Positions 24,063 to 32,890 of a stretch of 62,277 nt of DNA are shown here, in pieces. Below the pieces are notes generated by a model, which was given only the letters and a program-made list of their open reading frames with translations, was not told the origin of the DNA and ran no database searches. The DNA comes from Rhizobium sp. Q54 (GTDB lineage Bacteria; Pseudomonadota; Alphaproteobacteria; Rhizobiales; Xanthobacteraceae). Made by a program: the position numbers and the translations under genes. The stretch is taken from positions 1 through 62,277 of the forward strand of contig CAMAWF010000012.1 in assembly GCA_945861895.1 (NCBI GenBank), written 5' to 3'. Position 1 is the first letter of the stretch, and the number at the start of each line of letters is the position of its first letter.

Positions 24063-24545
24063 CTAGAGCGTGCGGCTGATCGCGATCGGCTGGATGGCGC
24101 TAAGGGCCGGGGCATTGGCGCGGCCGCCGGCGCCATAGGTCGAGGGCGATGTCTTGCGCGTGAGTTCGCCTGAGACGCCGCGGATGATCCCTTCGGACAC
24201 CGCATGCGCCGTCGCCAGCACCGTCATATTGATCTGGAGCAGGGCGTGGAACAGGTCGTGGCGCTTGCGCAAGGATTCGAGTGCCGCGGGCAGGGTCTGC
24301 GCGAGAAAGTCCTGGCTGTTTTTGATTCGCTCGCCTTCCAGCATATAAAGCCGGGCAAGATCGGTTTTGCCGGCTTCCAGCGCGGCGGCTTCCCGCAGGT
24401 GTCCCGAGCGCACCAGGGCGGTTTCCTCTTCCACGGTCGCGAGCAACGAATCCATGATGTTTTCGAGGTGGGCGATGGCCTGCTGGGCATCGGCGGCGCT
24501 GTCGATTGTCCGCGCGACCGGGGCGGATTGCGGGGAGGTGTTCAT
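24063..24545 (-). CDS. flgN: FlgN-type flagellar export chaperone
   Basis: A 160-aa mostly helical protein: AQQAIAHLENIMDSLLATVE, EEETALVRSGHLREAAALEA and a long LLQINMTVLATAHAVSEGII helix are like the FlgN chaperone for FlgK and FlgL in alphaproteobacteria. The C-terminal 40 residues are Ser/Thr/Gly-rich and disordered. ATG 24545 overlaps the flgJ stop (ATGA). FlgN assignment rests on helix pattern and operon position after flgI and flgJ. Confidence 0.75.
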   Translation of the reverse strand: MNTSPQSAPVARTIDSAADAQQAIAHLENIMDSLLATVEEETALVRSGHLREAAALEAGKTDLARLYMLEGERIKNSQDFLAQTLPAALESLRKRHDLFHALLQINMTVLATAHAVSEGIIRGVSGELTRKTSPSTYGAGGRANAPALSAIQPIAISRTL

Positions 24546-24880
24546 GAGCGTGCCTCCTGCTGTGCGATCAGCGCGCGGTAGACGTGGTCGGCAATGCCGA
24601 TGCCGCCGGCCTTGGAAAAACTCTTGGCGTATTCGTCGGTGAGGAAGGAGCGCCAAATGCCCGCCGATCCCTTGCCGCCCAGGGGGCCTTCGCCGTCGAC
24701 GGCGGTGAACATCTGCTGCAACATCGAATTGAGGAACACGCCTTCGAAGTCCTGGGCGGTCGCCTTGGCCTGAGCGCGGGCATCGGCGCCGGCGACGTTT
24801 TTCACGAACTTGCTCTTTGCCGCATTAAGTGCGTCGAGCGCCATGGAGGTGGCCGAAGTCGCCAGTGTGATCGGATCCAT
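24542..24880 (-). CDS. flgJ: rod-binding protein (FlgJ N-terminal domain only)
   Basis: A 112-aa protein containing only the rod-binding domain of FlgJ: AQDFEGVFLNSMLQQMFTAV and GGKGSAGIWRSFLTDEYAKS, then GIADHVYRALI. The muramidase half found in gamma-proteobacteria is absent, as usual in alphaproteobacteria. ATG 24880 overlaps the flgI stop by one base (TGATG). Second gene of the flgI-flgJ-flgN operon. Confidence 0.88.
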   Translation of the reverse strand: MDPITLATSATSMALDALNAAKSKFVKNVAGADARAQAKATAQDFEGVFLNSMLQQMFTAVDGEGPLGGKGSAGIWRSFLTDEYAKSFSKAGGIGIADHVYRALIAQQEARS

Positions 24881-25989
24881 CACATCACCTCGATGTCGGC
24901 CTGAATGGCCCCGGCCGCCTTGATCGCTTGAAGAATGGCGATCAGATCGCGCGGACCGATGCCAAGCGAGTTGAGGCCGTCGACCAGTTGCTGCAACGAG
25001 ACGCCTTCCTTGACCAGAGCGAGCTTGCGGCCGTCTTCCTGCACGCCGATGCGCGTGCGCGCGACCGTCCGGGTTTCGCCGACTCGCGCGAATGCGCTGG
25101 GCTGGCTCACCTGCGCCGTCTCGGTGATGGTGACGGTGAGATTGCCTTGCGCCACCGCCACCATCGACACGCGCACGTCGCGGCCCATGACGATGATGCC
25201 GGAACGCTCGTCGATCACGATTTTGGCGGACAGATCGGGCTCGACCTGCAATTGCTCGATCTCGGTGAGCAGCGCCACCACGTTGCCCCGGTACTGCTGG
25301 GGTATCGTCAGTTGCACGGTCGAGGGATCGAGCGGCTCGGCGGTCGCCGAACCGATGAAGTCGTTGACCGCGGCGGCGATGCGCTTGGCGGTGGTGAAAT
25401 CCGGATTGCGCAGCGCCATGCGCAACTGGCTCAGGCGGTTGAGTGCGAATTCGATTTCGCGCTCGATCAAGCCGCCATTGGCGATGCGCCCGACGGTTGG
25501 AACGCCGCGCACGATCTTGGCCGCTTCGCCTTCGGCCTGGAAGCCGCCGATGGCGACTGAGCCTTGCGCCACCGCATAGACGTTGCCATCGGCGCCGAGC
25601 AGGGGCGTCACCAGCAGCACGCCGCCTTGCAGGCTCTTGGAATCGCCAAGCGCGGAGACGGTGACGTCGATGCGCGTGCCTTGCGTTCCAAACGCCGGCA
25701 GATTGGCCGTCACCATGACGGCGGCGACATTGCCGGTGCGGATCTGCGCGCCGCGGATGTTGACGCCAAGGCGCTCAAGCATCGCTTGCAGCGATTGCTT
25801 GGTGAAGGGAATGTTGGTGAGCGTGTCGCCGGTGCCGTTGAGGCCGACGACCAGGCCGTAGCCGATCAGCTGGTTCTGCCGCACGCCCTCGACATTGGCG
25901 AGGTCCTTGATGCGTGACGCCGCCGCCGCTGGCAGCGAAGCACAGACGATCAGAAGGGCCGCGACGAGCGCGGTTCGCAAGGTCCTCAT
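24880..25989 (-). CDS. flgI: flagellar P-ring protein
   Basis: A 369-aa FlgI with a signal peptide (MRTLRTALVAALLIVCASLP, cleavage after AAAA) and the diagnostic mature start SRIKDLANVEGVRQNQLIGY. The GLVVGLNGTGDT and IGPRDLIAILQAIKAAGAIQ segments are canonical. It forms the periplasmic P ring around the rod. GGGGAG is nine bases before ATG 25989; the frame extends to 26127 but not with FlgI sequence. A sigma-54 type site lies about 40 bases upstream, and fliX diverges on the other side. Confidence 0.96.
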   Translation of the reverse strand: MRTLRTALVAALLIVCASLPAAAASRIKDLANVEGVRQNQLIGYGLVVGLNGTGDTLTNIPFTKQSLQAMLERLGVNIRGAQIRTGNVAAVMVTANLPAFGTQGTRIDVTVSALGDSKSLQGGVLLVTPLLGADGNVYAVAQGSVAIGGFQAEGEAAKIVRGVPTVGRIANGGLIEREIEFALNRLSQLRMALRNPDFTTAKRIAAAVNDFIGSATAEPLDPSTVQLTIPQQYRGNVVALLTEIEQLQVEPDLSAKIVIDERSGIIVMGRDVRVSMVAVAQGNLTVTITETAQVSQPSAFARVGETRTVARTRIGVQEDGRKLALVKEGVSLQQLVDGLNSLGIGPRDLIAILQAIKAAGAIQADIEVM

Positions 25990-26029
25990 CAACACTGCTC
26001 CCCAATGTGAGGTCGGACTGACAACTCCT

Positions 26030-26047
26030 ATGCGAATGTCGTGCCAC
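26030..26047 (-). promoter_or_regulatory. sigma-54 type promoter of flgI-flgJ-flgN
   Basis: On the minus strand TGGCACGACATTCGCA has GG at 26045-26044 and GC at 26033-26032, ten bases between, with a perfect TGGCACG -24 element. Start of transcription would be near 26020, leaving a leader of about 30 nt before flgI. Confidence 0.7.
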
Positions 26048-26160
26048 GGCCGCCGCGGAATCAACCGTCTGAAAAGACGATGCTTTTTGTTGGGTCGCGA
26101 TTTTTTGCCGGGGCGTGAAGCGGGCACGAAAGTCCAAGGCGGTATTTTTTGCCGGGCGCT

Positions 26161-26175
26161 TTAACCGTCTATTAA
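26161..26175 (+). promoter_or_regulatory. CtrA-type box upstream of fliX
   Basis: TTAACCGTCTATTAAC is a perfect TTAA-N7-TTAA site followed by CC. If centred near -35, transcription would begin around 26203, which favours the internal fliX start at 26239. In Caulobacter fliX is CtrA-dependent. Confidence 0.65.
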
Positions 26176-26238
26176 CCATAAAAGGACAGGCTGACCGGTA
26201 TGCAGGGGCCGGACTTTGTCCGGCTGGGACATTCCGCC

Positions 26239-26649
26239 ATGCGCATCTACGGACCGAATGCAACCGCGCTCGCGAACAAGCCCGGCTCGGCGCGTCGCGC
26301 GGCAGCAGGCACTTTCACTGTAAGCGCCGAACAGCCGCCGCGCGGTCCCGCGACCACGACCGGATTGCGGTCGGTTGGCACCATCGATGCGCTGATTGCG
26401 TTGCAGGGATTCGAGGATCCGGCCGAGCGCAAGAAGCGCGCGGTCGTGCAGGGGCGCACCGCGCTCGATGTGCTCGACGCCCTCAAGCTTGCCTTGCTCG
26501 ACGGCACGCTCGACCCATCCACCATGGCGCGGCTGAAGTCGGCCGCCGCCGGCCTTAAGCTGCCTTCGGGCGATAGCGGGCTTGACGCTGTGCTCGGCGA
26601 GATCGAATTGCGGGTCGAGGTCGAACTGGCCAAGGCCGGAGTCCGCTGA
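26239..26649 (+). CDS. fliX: flagellar class II assembly regulator FliX
   Basis: A 136-aa protein starting MRIYGPNATALANKPGSARR with the conserved core SVGTIDALIALQGFEDPAER and VQGRTALDVLDALKLALLDG, matching FliX. In Caulobacter FliX couples early basal-body assembly to activation of the sigma-54 regulator FlbD. ATG 26239 gives the family N-terminus; ATG 26200 (13 residues longer) is possible. It is divergent from flgI, the Caulobacter arrangement. Confidence 0.88.
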   Translation: MRIYGPNATALANKPGSARRAAAGTFTVSAEQPPRGPATTTGLRSVGTIDALIALQGFEDPAERKKRAVVQGRTALDVLDALKLALLDGTLDPSTMARLKSAAAGLKLPSGDSGLDAVLGEIELRVEVELAKAGVR

Positions 26650-26846
26650 CACGGGCGATATCCCGCGGAATTGGCCGGGTTTCCGCCGGTTTTTCCCGAA
26701 ATAATTGAAAATATTGGGGTTTTTGGCCGGCCCGCAGGCCGTAGTCGGATATTGTCGCCGGCCGCCCCCCCGTATATAAGCCTGCCGCGCGAGGGGAGGA
26801 TCGCTCGCAAAAAACAATACAACAAGAAGACGCGGGAGTTGCGGGA

Positions 26847-27260
26847 ATGTTGGCAAAAACCAAGAGCTACAGGCCTAGCGACAAAGAGCCATTCATGAAC
26901 GAGCGCCAGCGGGACTATTTCCGCGAGAAGCTGCGTGCTTGGCGCGACGATATCCTCAAGGAGGCTAAAGAGACGCTGCTGCACCTCCAGGAGGAGAACC
27001 AGAACCACCCGGACGTCGCCGACCGGGCTTCTTCCGAGACCGACCGGGCCATCGAGCTGCGCGCGCGCGACCGCCAGCGCAAGCTGGTCGCCAAGATCGA
27101 AGAGGCGCTCGCTCGCATCGACGGGGGCACCTACGGCTATTGCGAGGAAACCGGCGAGCCGATCGCCATCCGCCGTCTGGAAGCGCGCCCTATCGCCACG
27201 CTATCGGTCGAAGCGCAAGAGCGGCATGAGCGGCGCGAGCGGATTTATCGCGACGAGTGA
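26847..27260 (+). CDS. dksA: RNA polymerase-binding transcription factor DksA, one-cysteine form
   Basis: A 137-aa DksA (start at 26847 or 26895). The coiled coil with the tip motif spans about residues 15-85 (ENQNHPDVADRASSETDRAI includes the D-x-x-D-x-A tip). The zinc-finger region reads YGYCEETGEPIAIRRLEARP and then IATLSVEAQERHERRERIYR: only one of four usual cysteines remains, as is common in Rhizobiales. It acts with ppGpp on RNA polymerase. It lies downstream of fliX but is separated by about 200 bp and probably has its own promoter. Confidence 0.93.
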   Translation: MLAKTKSYRPSDKEPFMNERQRDYFREKLRAWRDDILKEAKETLLHLQEENQNHPDVADRASSETDRAIELRARDRQRKLVAKIEEALARIDGGTYGYCEETGEPIAIRRLEARPIATLSVEAQERHERRERIYRDE

Positions 27261-27307
27261 ATGCGGCGCCAAGGCAGCTCTCGAATGGCCGGCAATGCTG
27301 TGGCTTC

Positions 27308-28486
27308 TCAGGCGGCTTCGTGCTTGGCCGTGGGACGCTTGAAGTCAAGCGCGGATAGCGGCTGCGGCCGGCTGAACAGGTAGCCTTGCGCCTGGGTGCA
27401 GCCCGCAGCGCACAGCAGGGAAAACTGTTCCTCGGTCTCGACGCCCTCGGCGGTGGTTTGGATATCCAGGCTTCGTCCGAGGCCGGTGATGGCCGCAACG
27501 ATAGCCGCGCAGTCGGCGCGGTTCGGCATTTCGGCCACGAATGACCGGTCGATCTTGATTTTGTCGAACGGGAACATGCGGAGATAGCCGAGCGAGGAAT
27601 ATCCGGTGCCGAAATCGTCGAGAACTATCCCGACGCCGAGGTTCTTAAGTTGATGCAAGACGGCGACGTTGCCGGCGTCTTTCTGCAATAGAACCGACTC
27701 GGTGATCTCCAGCTCCAGACGCTGCGGCGAAAGCCCGGACACAGCGAGTGCGTCGGTGACAATCTCCACCAGGTTGCCGTTCCTGAACTGGATCGGGGAC
27801 AGGTTGACCGCGAGCTTAATGTCGGCGGGCCAGTTCACCGCGTCGGCGCAGGCGTTGCGCAAAATCCATTCGCCGAGCGGAACGATGAGTCCGATCTCCT
27901 CGGCCAAGGGGATGAAGGTGTCCGGTGCGATCAATCCGCGTTGCGGGTGATGCCAGCGGATGAGCGCTTCGGCGCCGCACGTGTTCTGCGTTGAGACGTC
28001 GATTACGGTCTGATAATAGACCTCGAATTCGTTGCGCGCGATGGCGTTGCGCAGATCGACTTCCAGCGCGCGGCGCAGGCGAATTTTTGTGTCCATGTCG
28101 GCTTCAAAAAATCGGAAATCCTTGCGGCCTTCCGATTTGGCCCGGTAAAGCGCGAGATCGGCATTTTTCAAGAGTATGTCGGCATCCTCGCCATCGAAAG
28201 GCGCCAATGCGATCCCGATGCTGATGCCGACGTTGATCTCATGGCCGTCGATCTCATAGGGCGCGCCGATGGTTTCCAGCAAACGATTTGCGAGCCCGAT
28301 CGCCGCTTCCTTCTGATTGCTTTCGCCAATCTGAATGATGGCGAATTCGTCGCCGCCGAGCCGGCCGACGGTATCGGTTTCGCGCATAAGCCGCCGCAAT
28401 CGCTGCGCGACGGCCTTGAGCAGGGCATCGCCCACCGGATGGCCGAGCGAATCGTTCACGGCCTTGAACATGTCCAGGTCGAACAC
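27308..28486 (-). CDS. C-terminal half of an interrupted GGDEF-EAL gene
   Basis: A 392-codon segment from a GTG at 28486. It has most of a GGDEF domain (FDLDMFKAVNDSLGHPVGDA, then RLGGDEFAIIQ with the GGDEF active site) and a full EAL domain (EALIRWHHP, GIVLDDFGTGYSSLGYLRMF, FDKIKIDRSFV), so both cyclase and phosphodiesterase signatures are intact. It is in frame with the upstream half (28508-30007), from which one TAA separates it. It lacks the first GGDEF helix, so it would not fold as a cyclase alone; a stand-alone EAL phosphodiesterase is possible. No Shine-Dalgarno sequence precedes the GTG. Confidence 0.75.
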   Translation of the reverse strand: MFDLDMFKAVNDSLGHPVGDALLKAVAQRLRRLMRETDTVGRLGGDEFAIIQIGESNQKEAAIGLANRLLETIGAPYEIDGHEINVGISIGIALAPFDGEDADILLKNADLALYRAKSEGRKDFRFFEADMDTKIRLRRALEVDLRNAIARNEFEVYYQTVIDVSTQNTCGAEALIRWHHPQRGLIAPDTFIPLAEEIGLIVPLGEWILRNACADAVNWPADIKLAVNLSPIQFRNGNLVEIVTDALAVSGLSPQRLELEITESVLLQKDAGNVAVLHQLKNLGVGIVLDDFGTGYSSLGYLRMFPFDKIKIDRSFVAEMPNRADCAAIVAAITGLGRSLDIQTTAEGVETEEQFSLLCAAGCTQAQGYLFSRPQPLSALDFKRPTAKHEAA

Positions 28487-28507
28487 GAAGAGCGAGAAAT
28501 TGTCGCC

Positions 28508-30007
28508 TTAGCGGCGCAACCGGTTGAGCGCCTCGTCCATTTTCTCGCGGAACAACACGCGGTTCGCGAGATCGGTCAACGCATCGTGGCGCGCCATATG
28601 GGCGACCCTCTCCTCGGCGCGCTGGCGCTCGGTGATGTCATCGTGCGTGGCCACCCAGCCGCCGCCGGCCGCCGGCTGATTATGCACGGCTATCACCCGG
28701 CCGTCGCGGAGATGCGTTGTGATGTAGCTGTGCCTTCCTTGCGCAAGCCTGGCGCGGAGATTGGCAAGGTATTGATCCGCGTCGCCGGTGAAGCTGCCGG
28801 CCGCTTTGCGGTGTTCCAGAAGTTCGCGCAGCGTGCACCCGGGTTTGACGATGTCGTGCGACAAGCCATACATCCGCAGATATTGCTCGTTGCACACCAC
28901 CAGCCGCCCCTCGGCATCGAACATCCCAAGGCCTTGCGACATATTGTTGAGGGCCGCATCGACCCGCGCATTGGCCTGCTCAAGTTCACGGGAATTTTCG
29001 ACAAGATTAGCCTCGCGCTCGGCAAGCGAAGCTTCCGAATTCAGCAGCCGACGGAATTGCGTGCTCAGGGCTCTGAACAGGATGAGCGAGCAGAAAACGG
29101 CAAGCAAAGTGCCGAGGCCAATGAACGTCGCCCGCCGGCGCCAGTTCGCCAGTGCCGCCGACTCCGATACCGCGACATTGATGACGATCGGGTAATCCTG
29201 CAATGGACGAACCGCGACAAGCCGGGCTTCGCCATCGAAATAACCGGGCGAACGATAGTGTCCGCCTCCATCCGCAACCAGTTTGTACCAGGGCGAATGC
29301 GCCGGAATCTTTTGGCCTGCGCGGTCTTCGGGGTCGGGATGGCGAACCAGAATGGTGCCATCGCGGCGCAGGAACAGGAACGATTGATTACGCAGCGACG
29401 TGATTGAGCTGTAGATGTGCTGGAAATAGGCGAGTTTCACGCCAACCAGCACGACGCCGAGAAACTCATCGTTAGGACCCTTGATGCGTTGCGCGAAAAA
29501 TATCGATTGCTGGCCCGACACGCGGTTCAGCAATAAGTCGCTGATGTAGAGATCTTCCTCGCTGCTGGTCTTGAAATACCGATAGTAGTCGCGATCGGAA
29601 AGATCGGTCGCCGGTGTCGGCCACATGCGCGAGGTACTGGCGAGTTGTCCATTTTTGTCAACGAACGCGATCACATCGGCTTGCGACAATCGCTCGACAC
29701 GTTCTTTGAGCAGGCGATTTGCGGATTCGCTACGGAGAAAGCGGTGGTGCTCATCGGGTGTGCGTCCGGCGCGATGAGCGAGTTGCTCCTGCAATTCCGT
29801 CATCACATTCGCAATCGACTGCACGGATCGTGCGGTCTGTTCGGCCAGCACGGTTGCAATGTTACCCGCGTCGGTCGATGCGTCGGTGATGGCGTCGGAT
29901 CGCAATTGCCAAATCGTCACGCCGGTCGCCATCACCCCAAAGCCAATGAGGCCGATGGCGACGCAAATCAGACCGCGAAACGTAACGCTACGCGCGTGAC
30001 GAACCAT
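28508..30007 (-). CDS. N-terminal half of an interrupted sensor GGDEF-EAL gene
   Basis: A 499-codon segment: membrane span (about residues 12-32), a long periplasmic Cache-type sensor (about 35-285, including DLSDRDYYRYF and ISDLLLNRVSGQQSIFFAQR), a second span (about 290-312), a PAS domain (LGMFDAEGRLVVCNEQYLRM) and the beginning of GGDEF (ARHDALTDLANRVLFREKMD). It stops at an in-frame TAA (28510-28508) inside the first GGDEF helix, after EALNRLRR. The same frame continues GDNFSLFVFDLDMFK. The intact gene would encode 899 residues including the stop position: a membrane sensor of cyclic-di-GMP metabolism. As it stands, it is a sensor without output. Confidence 0.75.
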   Translation of the reverse strand: MVRHARSVTFRGLICVAIGLIGFGVMATGVTIWQLRSDAITDASTDAGNIATVLAEQTARSVQSIANVMTELQEQLAHRAGRTPDEHHRFLRSESANRLLKERVERLSQADVIAFVDKNGQLASTSRMWPTPATDLSDRDYYRYFKTSSEEDLYISDLLLNRVSGQQSIFFAQRIKGPNDEFLGVVLVGVKLAYFQHIYSSITSLRNQSFLFLRRDGTILVRHPDPEDRAGQKIPAHSPWYKLVADGGGHYRSPGYFDGEARLVAVRPLQDYPIVINVAVSESAALANWRRRATFIGLGTLLAVFCSLILFRALSTQFRRLLNSEASLAEREANLVENSRELEQANARVDAALNNMSQGLGMFDAEGRLVVCNEQYLRMYGLSHDIVKPGCTLRELLEHRKAAGSFTGDADQYLANLRARLAQGRHSYITTHLRDGRVIAVHNQPAAGGGWVATHDDITERQRAEERVAHMARHDALTDLANRVLFREKMDEALNRLRR

Positions 30008-30191
30008 GTGGCGGAAAATTCCGTTAATACCGATTAGCAGTATGAACGGGACTGATTTAGCGACTTCTAAGCTGTGATTTGATCGGTAATTAGGCTGAAT
30101 CCGAAGCTAACGGCTCAACTGCAAACAGTACGCAGGTATGTTTCATTTACCCTACGCGCCGTCGCTTGCCGCGCATATGTTGAAAACCACC

Positions 30192-30224
30192 GCGGCCTCC
30201 GGCGGGGGAGCTGCCGGAGGCCGC
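30192..30224 (-). terminator. strong hairpin after flgH
   Basis: A perfect 12-bp stem GCGGCCTCCGGC / GCCGGAGGCCGC with a 9-base loop lies about 70 bases past the flgH stop. The downstream sequence on the minus strand is GGTGGTTTTC, so the T run is weak. The rest of the gap 30008-30291 shows no gene. Confidence 0.6.
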
Positions 30225-30291
30225 GTCGATAACGCCGTTCCGTTCGCGCGACGCGGGAAGCGGAGTGGGAGCCCGATAAACTACGCGGGGA

Positions 30292-31050
30292 CTAGAAAGG
30301 CAGCACCACGTCGAGCACCTGCTGGCCGTAACGCGGCTGCTGCACATCGGTGATCTGGCCGCGCCCGCCATAGGCGATCCGGGCCTGCGCGATCTTGCTT
30401 GAATCGATGGTGTTGTCGCTCTGGATATCCTCGGGCCGTACCACGCCCGCGACGATCAGTTCGCGGACCTCGAAATTGACCCGGATTTCCTGTTTGCCTT
30501 CGACCACGAGATTTCCGTTCGGCAGTACCTGCGTCACCACGGCGGCGACCGTGGTCTGCAAGTTTTCCGAACGGTTGATGGAACCATTGCCTTCGCTTGA
30601 AGACGTCGAATCGGCTTTGAAGATACGGGTCGGCAGCGCTTTGTTGAGCAGCGGCAATTTCTGTTTGCCGAAGAAATTGTCGACACCGGAATCTTCCGCG
30701 TTGGCCCGGGTGCGGCTGGTATTGTTTGCGATTATGGCCTTGTCGGTGAAGTTGACTGTGATCGTGAGGATGTCGCCGACCCGGTTCGCGCGCTGGTCCT
30801 TGAAGAAGGCGCGCGAGCCGTTGCGCCAGAGCGAGTTGGGACTGTAGGAGGCGAGTTGCGTCGGCGGCATCGGCATTTGCACCGGCTTGTAGCCGGCGCG
30901 CGACGTGGGGTTCTCGATCGCGGATAGCGGCGGCTGTTCGCCCAGGGTTTTCAGCCGTTCGAATGCGGAGCAGCCGGTAAGCAGCGAGGCGGCAAGCGTA
31001 ATGCCGAGTACGGAACGTGGACGTAAGATTGCAAGAACATTGTTCAACAT
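30292..31050 (-). CDS. flgH: flagellar L-ring lipoprotein
   Basis: A 252-aa FlgH. The lipoprotein signal ends ITLAASLLTGCSAFERL with the lipidated Cys near residue 27. SLWRNGSRAFFKDQRANRVG and DILTITVNFTDKAIIANNTS, together with the C-terminal GRGQITDVQQPRYGQQVLDV, are canonical. It forms the outer-membrane ring. ATG 31050 is preferred; GTG 31059 would overlap the flgA stop. Last gene of flgF-flgG-flgA-flgH. Confidence 0.95.
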   Translation of the reverse strand: MLNNVLAILRPRSVLGITLAASLLTGCSAFERLKTLGEQPPLSAIENPTSRAGYKPVQMPMPPTQLASYSPNSLWRNGSRAFFKDQRANRVGDILTITVNFTDKAIIANNTSRTRANAEDSGVDNFFGKQKLPLLNKALPTRIFKADSTSSSEGNGSINRSENLQTTVAAVVTQVLPNGNLVVEGKQEIRVNFEVRELIVAGVVRPEDIQSDNTIDSSKIAQARIAYGGRGQITDVQQPRYGQQVLDVVLPF

Positions 31051-31055
31051 GACGC

Positions 31056-32075
31056 TCACTCGGCGCGCTCAGACGGCGCATTGGAGGGGACGGGAGAGGG
31101 TTCGAGTTTTGCCGCGATGCGCGGCATTGTCGAAGCGACGATGACGTGGCCGGAAGCCGAGACGGTGCCCTGCACGGTACGCTTCGACTGCGTGTTGAGC
31201 ACGGCGATGAGATCGCCTTCGGCGCCGCCTTCCAGGGCTTTCCCGCGCACCGTCAGCGTGATGCCGGGAATTTCATAAACCAGAGTGACGGTTGCATCGC
31301 GCATCACCAGTTCCGGCTTCATCAGATCGGCGATGCGCAGCGGCTGGCCGGGACGCAAGCTGCGGCGCGCGGCAAGCCCGATCACCGTTTCTGTCGCGCC
31401 GATAATGTCGTTGCCGATCTCGGCTTTCGGCCGGCGCTGGATCGTAACGTCGGCGTGCTTGAGCACTTCGCCGCGATTGACCGGATGCGTCAGCATGAGC
31501 GTCTCGGTGGTCATGACCGCGGAGCCGGTGAAACGGATTGCGCGCTCGTTGCCGCCCGGAGCGTCGAAGGCGATATCGAAGCGCCCGTTACGCGGCTCAT
31601 AATTGAGGCGGGCGATCCGCAGCCCGGCATTTGTCGAAGGCTCGACATGCAGCGTGCGCAATTCGCGATCGAAATTGAGCGTTAGATCCTTGGCCTCGCC
31701 GAGGGAATATTGCGAGGCGAGGGCGCCCGCAATGCGCGCTTCGATCTCCTTGGCGGGGATTGCGCGACTCAAGCGCGTCACCATCACTTCGGAAATTCCG
31801 TTGCTGTTAAGGCCGACGATGGCGTGTGCGCGCACGGCCTCGATCACGCGTGCCGCCGGCACCGCGCCGGTGTCGCCGAGATCGGGTGCCTGAAAGATCG
31901 GAATATCGGCGACGATGCCGGCATTTTCCACCAGATCGCCGATACGCACGATGTTGCCGGTGACATGCGCCTCGCTCCTGAGCCGGGGCTTCGCCGGATC
32001 GAGCGAGGCGGTGACTTGCGCCGGCGCCGGTGTGCAGAGCGCCAGCAAAACGACGAGCGTCGCGATCCGTGTCAT
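31056..32075 (-). CDS. flgA: P-ring assembly chaperone FlgA
   Basis: A 339-aa periplasmic protein with a signal peptide (MTRIATLVVLLALCTPAPAQ). The C-terminal third has the SAF-like FlgA fold (VNRGEVLKHADVTIQRRP, AARRSLRPGQPLRIADLMKP, GITLTVRGKALEGGAEGDLI, then TVSASGHVIV). The extended N-terminal half is normal for alphaproteobacterial FlgA. It chaperones FlgI. GAGAGGG precedes ATG 32075, which I prefer to the upstream start at 32087. Confidence 0.93.
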   Translation of the reverse strand: MTRIATLVVLLALCTPAPAQVTASLDPAKPRLRSEAHVTGNIVRIGDLVENAGIVADIPIFQAPDLGDTGAVPAARVIEAVRAHAIVGLNSNGISEVMVTRLSRAIPAKEIEARIAGALASQYSLGEAKDLTLNFDRELRTLHVEPSTNAGLRIARLNYEPRNGRFDIAFDAPGGNERAIRFTGSAVMTTETLMLTHPVNRGEVLKHADVTIQRRPKAEIGNDIIGATETVIGLAARRSLRPGQPLRIADLMKPELVMRDATVTLVYEIPGITLTVRGKALEGGAEGDLIAVLNTQSKRTVQGTVSASGHVIVASTMPRIAAKLEPSPVPSNAPSERAE

Positions 32076-32083
32076 GATCCCTC

Positions 32084-32872
32084 TCAACGCATCAGGTTGG
32101 AGGTCGCCGACAGCATCTGGTCGGCGGCCGAGATGACTTTCGCGTTCATTTCGTATGCGCGTTGCGCCGCGATCAGGTCGGAGATTTCACTCACCGCCTC
32201 GACATTGGCCTGCTCAAGATTTCCCTGTTGCAGGTTGCCGAAGCCGTCCGAGCCCGGCGTGCCGTTTTGCGGCGCTCCGGATGCCGGCGTTTCGAGATAC
32301 AGATTGTCGCCGATTCCTTGCAGGCCGGCTTTGTTGATAAACAAAGCGAGTTCGATCTGGCCGACGACGGTCGGCGTGGTCGTGCCGGGCTGTGTCGCCG
32401 AAACCTGACCTTGTGCGTTGATGGTGACGGACGTGGAGTTCGGTGGAATTGTAATGCCGGGCTGCACCACATTGCCCTGCGCGGTGACCAGGCGGCCTTG
32501 CGCATCGAGTTCGAACGAGCCGTCACGGGAATAGGCGGTGCGTCCGTCCGGCAATAATATCTTGAAGAGGCCTTCGCCGCGCACGGCGACATCGTAATCT
32601 TTGCCGGTCTGCGCGAGCGAACCTTGCGTCATCAGGCGTGGCGTGCCGACGGTCTTCACGCCGGAGCCGAGCTCGATGCCGGCGGGCAGGATATTTCCCT
32701 GATCGGAAGTCTGCGTGCCGACCCGGCGCACATGCTCGTAGAGCAGATCCTGGAATTCCGCGCGCTGGCGCTTGTAGCCGGTGGTGCGCATGTTGGCGAT
32801 ATTGTTGGAGATGACCTGAACGTTGAGTTCCTGGGCCATCATTCCGGTCGCCGCAGTGTGGAGCGCTCGCAT
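32084..32872 (-). CDS. flgG: flagellar distal rod protein
   Basis: A 262-aa FlgG: MRALHTAATGMMAQELNVQV, NIANMRTTGYKRQRAEFQDL and the distal-rod signature GVKTVGTPRLMTQGSLAQTG are typical. The C-terminus ISDLIAAQRAYEMNAKVISA closes the family fold. Length is normal. It lies between flgF (18 bp upstream) and flgA. Confidence 0.97.
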   Translation of the reverse strand: MRALHTAATGMMAQELNVQVISNNIANMRTTGYKRQRAEFQDLLYEHVRRVGTQTSDQGNILPAGIELGSGVKTVGTPRLMTQGSLAQTGKDYDVAVRGEGLFKILLPDGRTAYSRDGSFELDAQGRLVTAQGNVVQPGITIPPNSTSVTINAQGQVSATQPGTTTPTVVGQIELALFINKAGLQGIGDNLYLETPASGAPQNGTPGSDGFGNLQQGNLEQANVEAVSEISDLIAAQRAYEMNAKVISAADQMLSATSNLMR

Positions 32873-32890
32873 GACTAATTCTCCCTAAGC

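Noticed and set aside
24928-25579. Long plus-strand frames opposite flgI
   Set aside because: They are antisense to a fully conserved flgI and show no recognised features.
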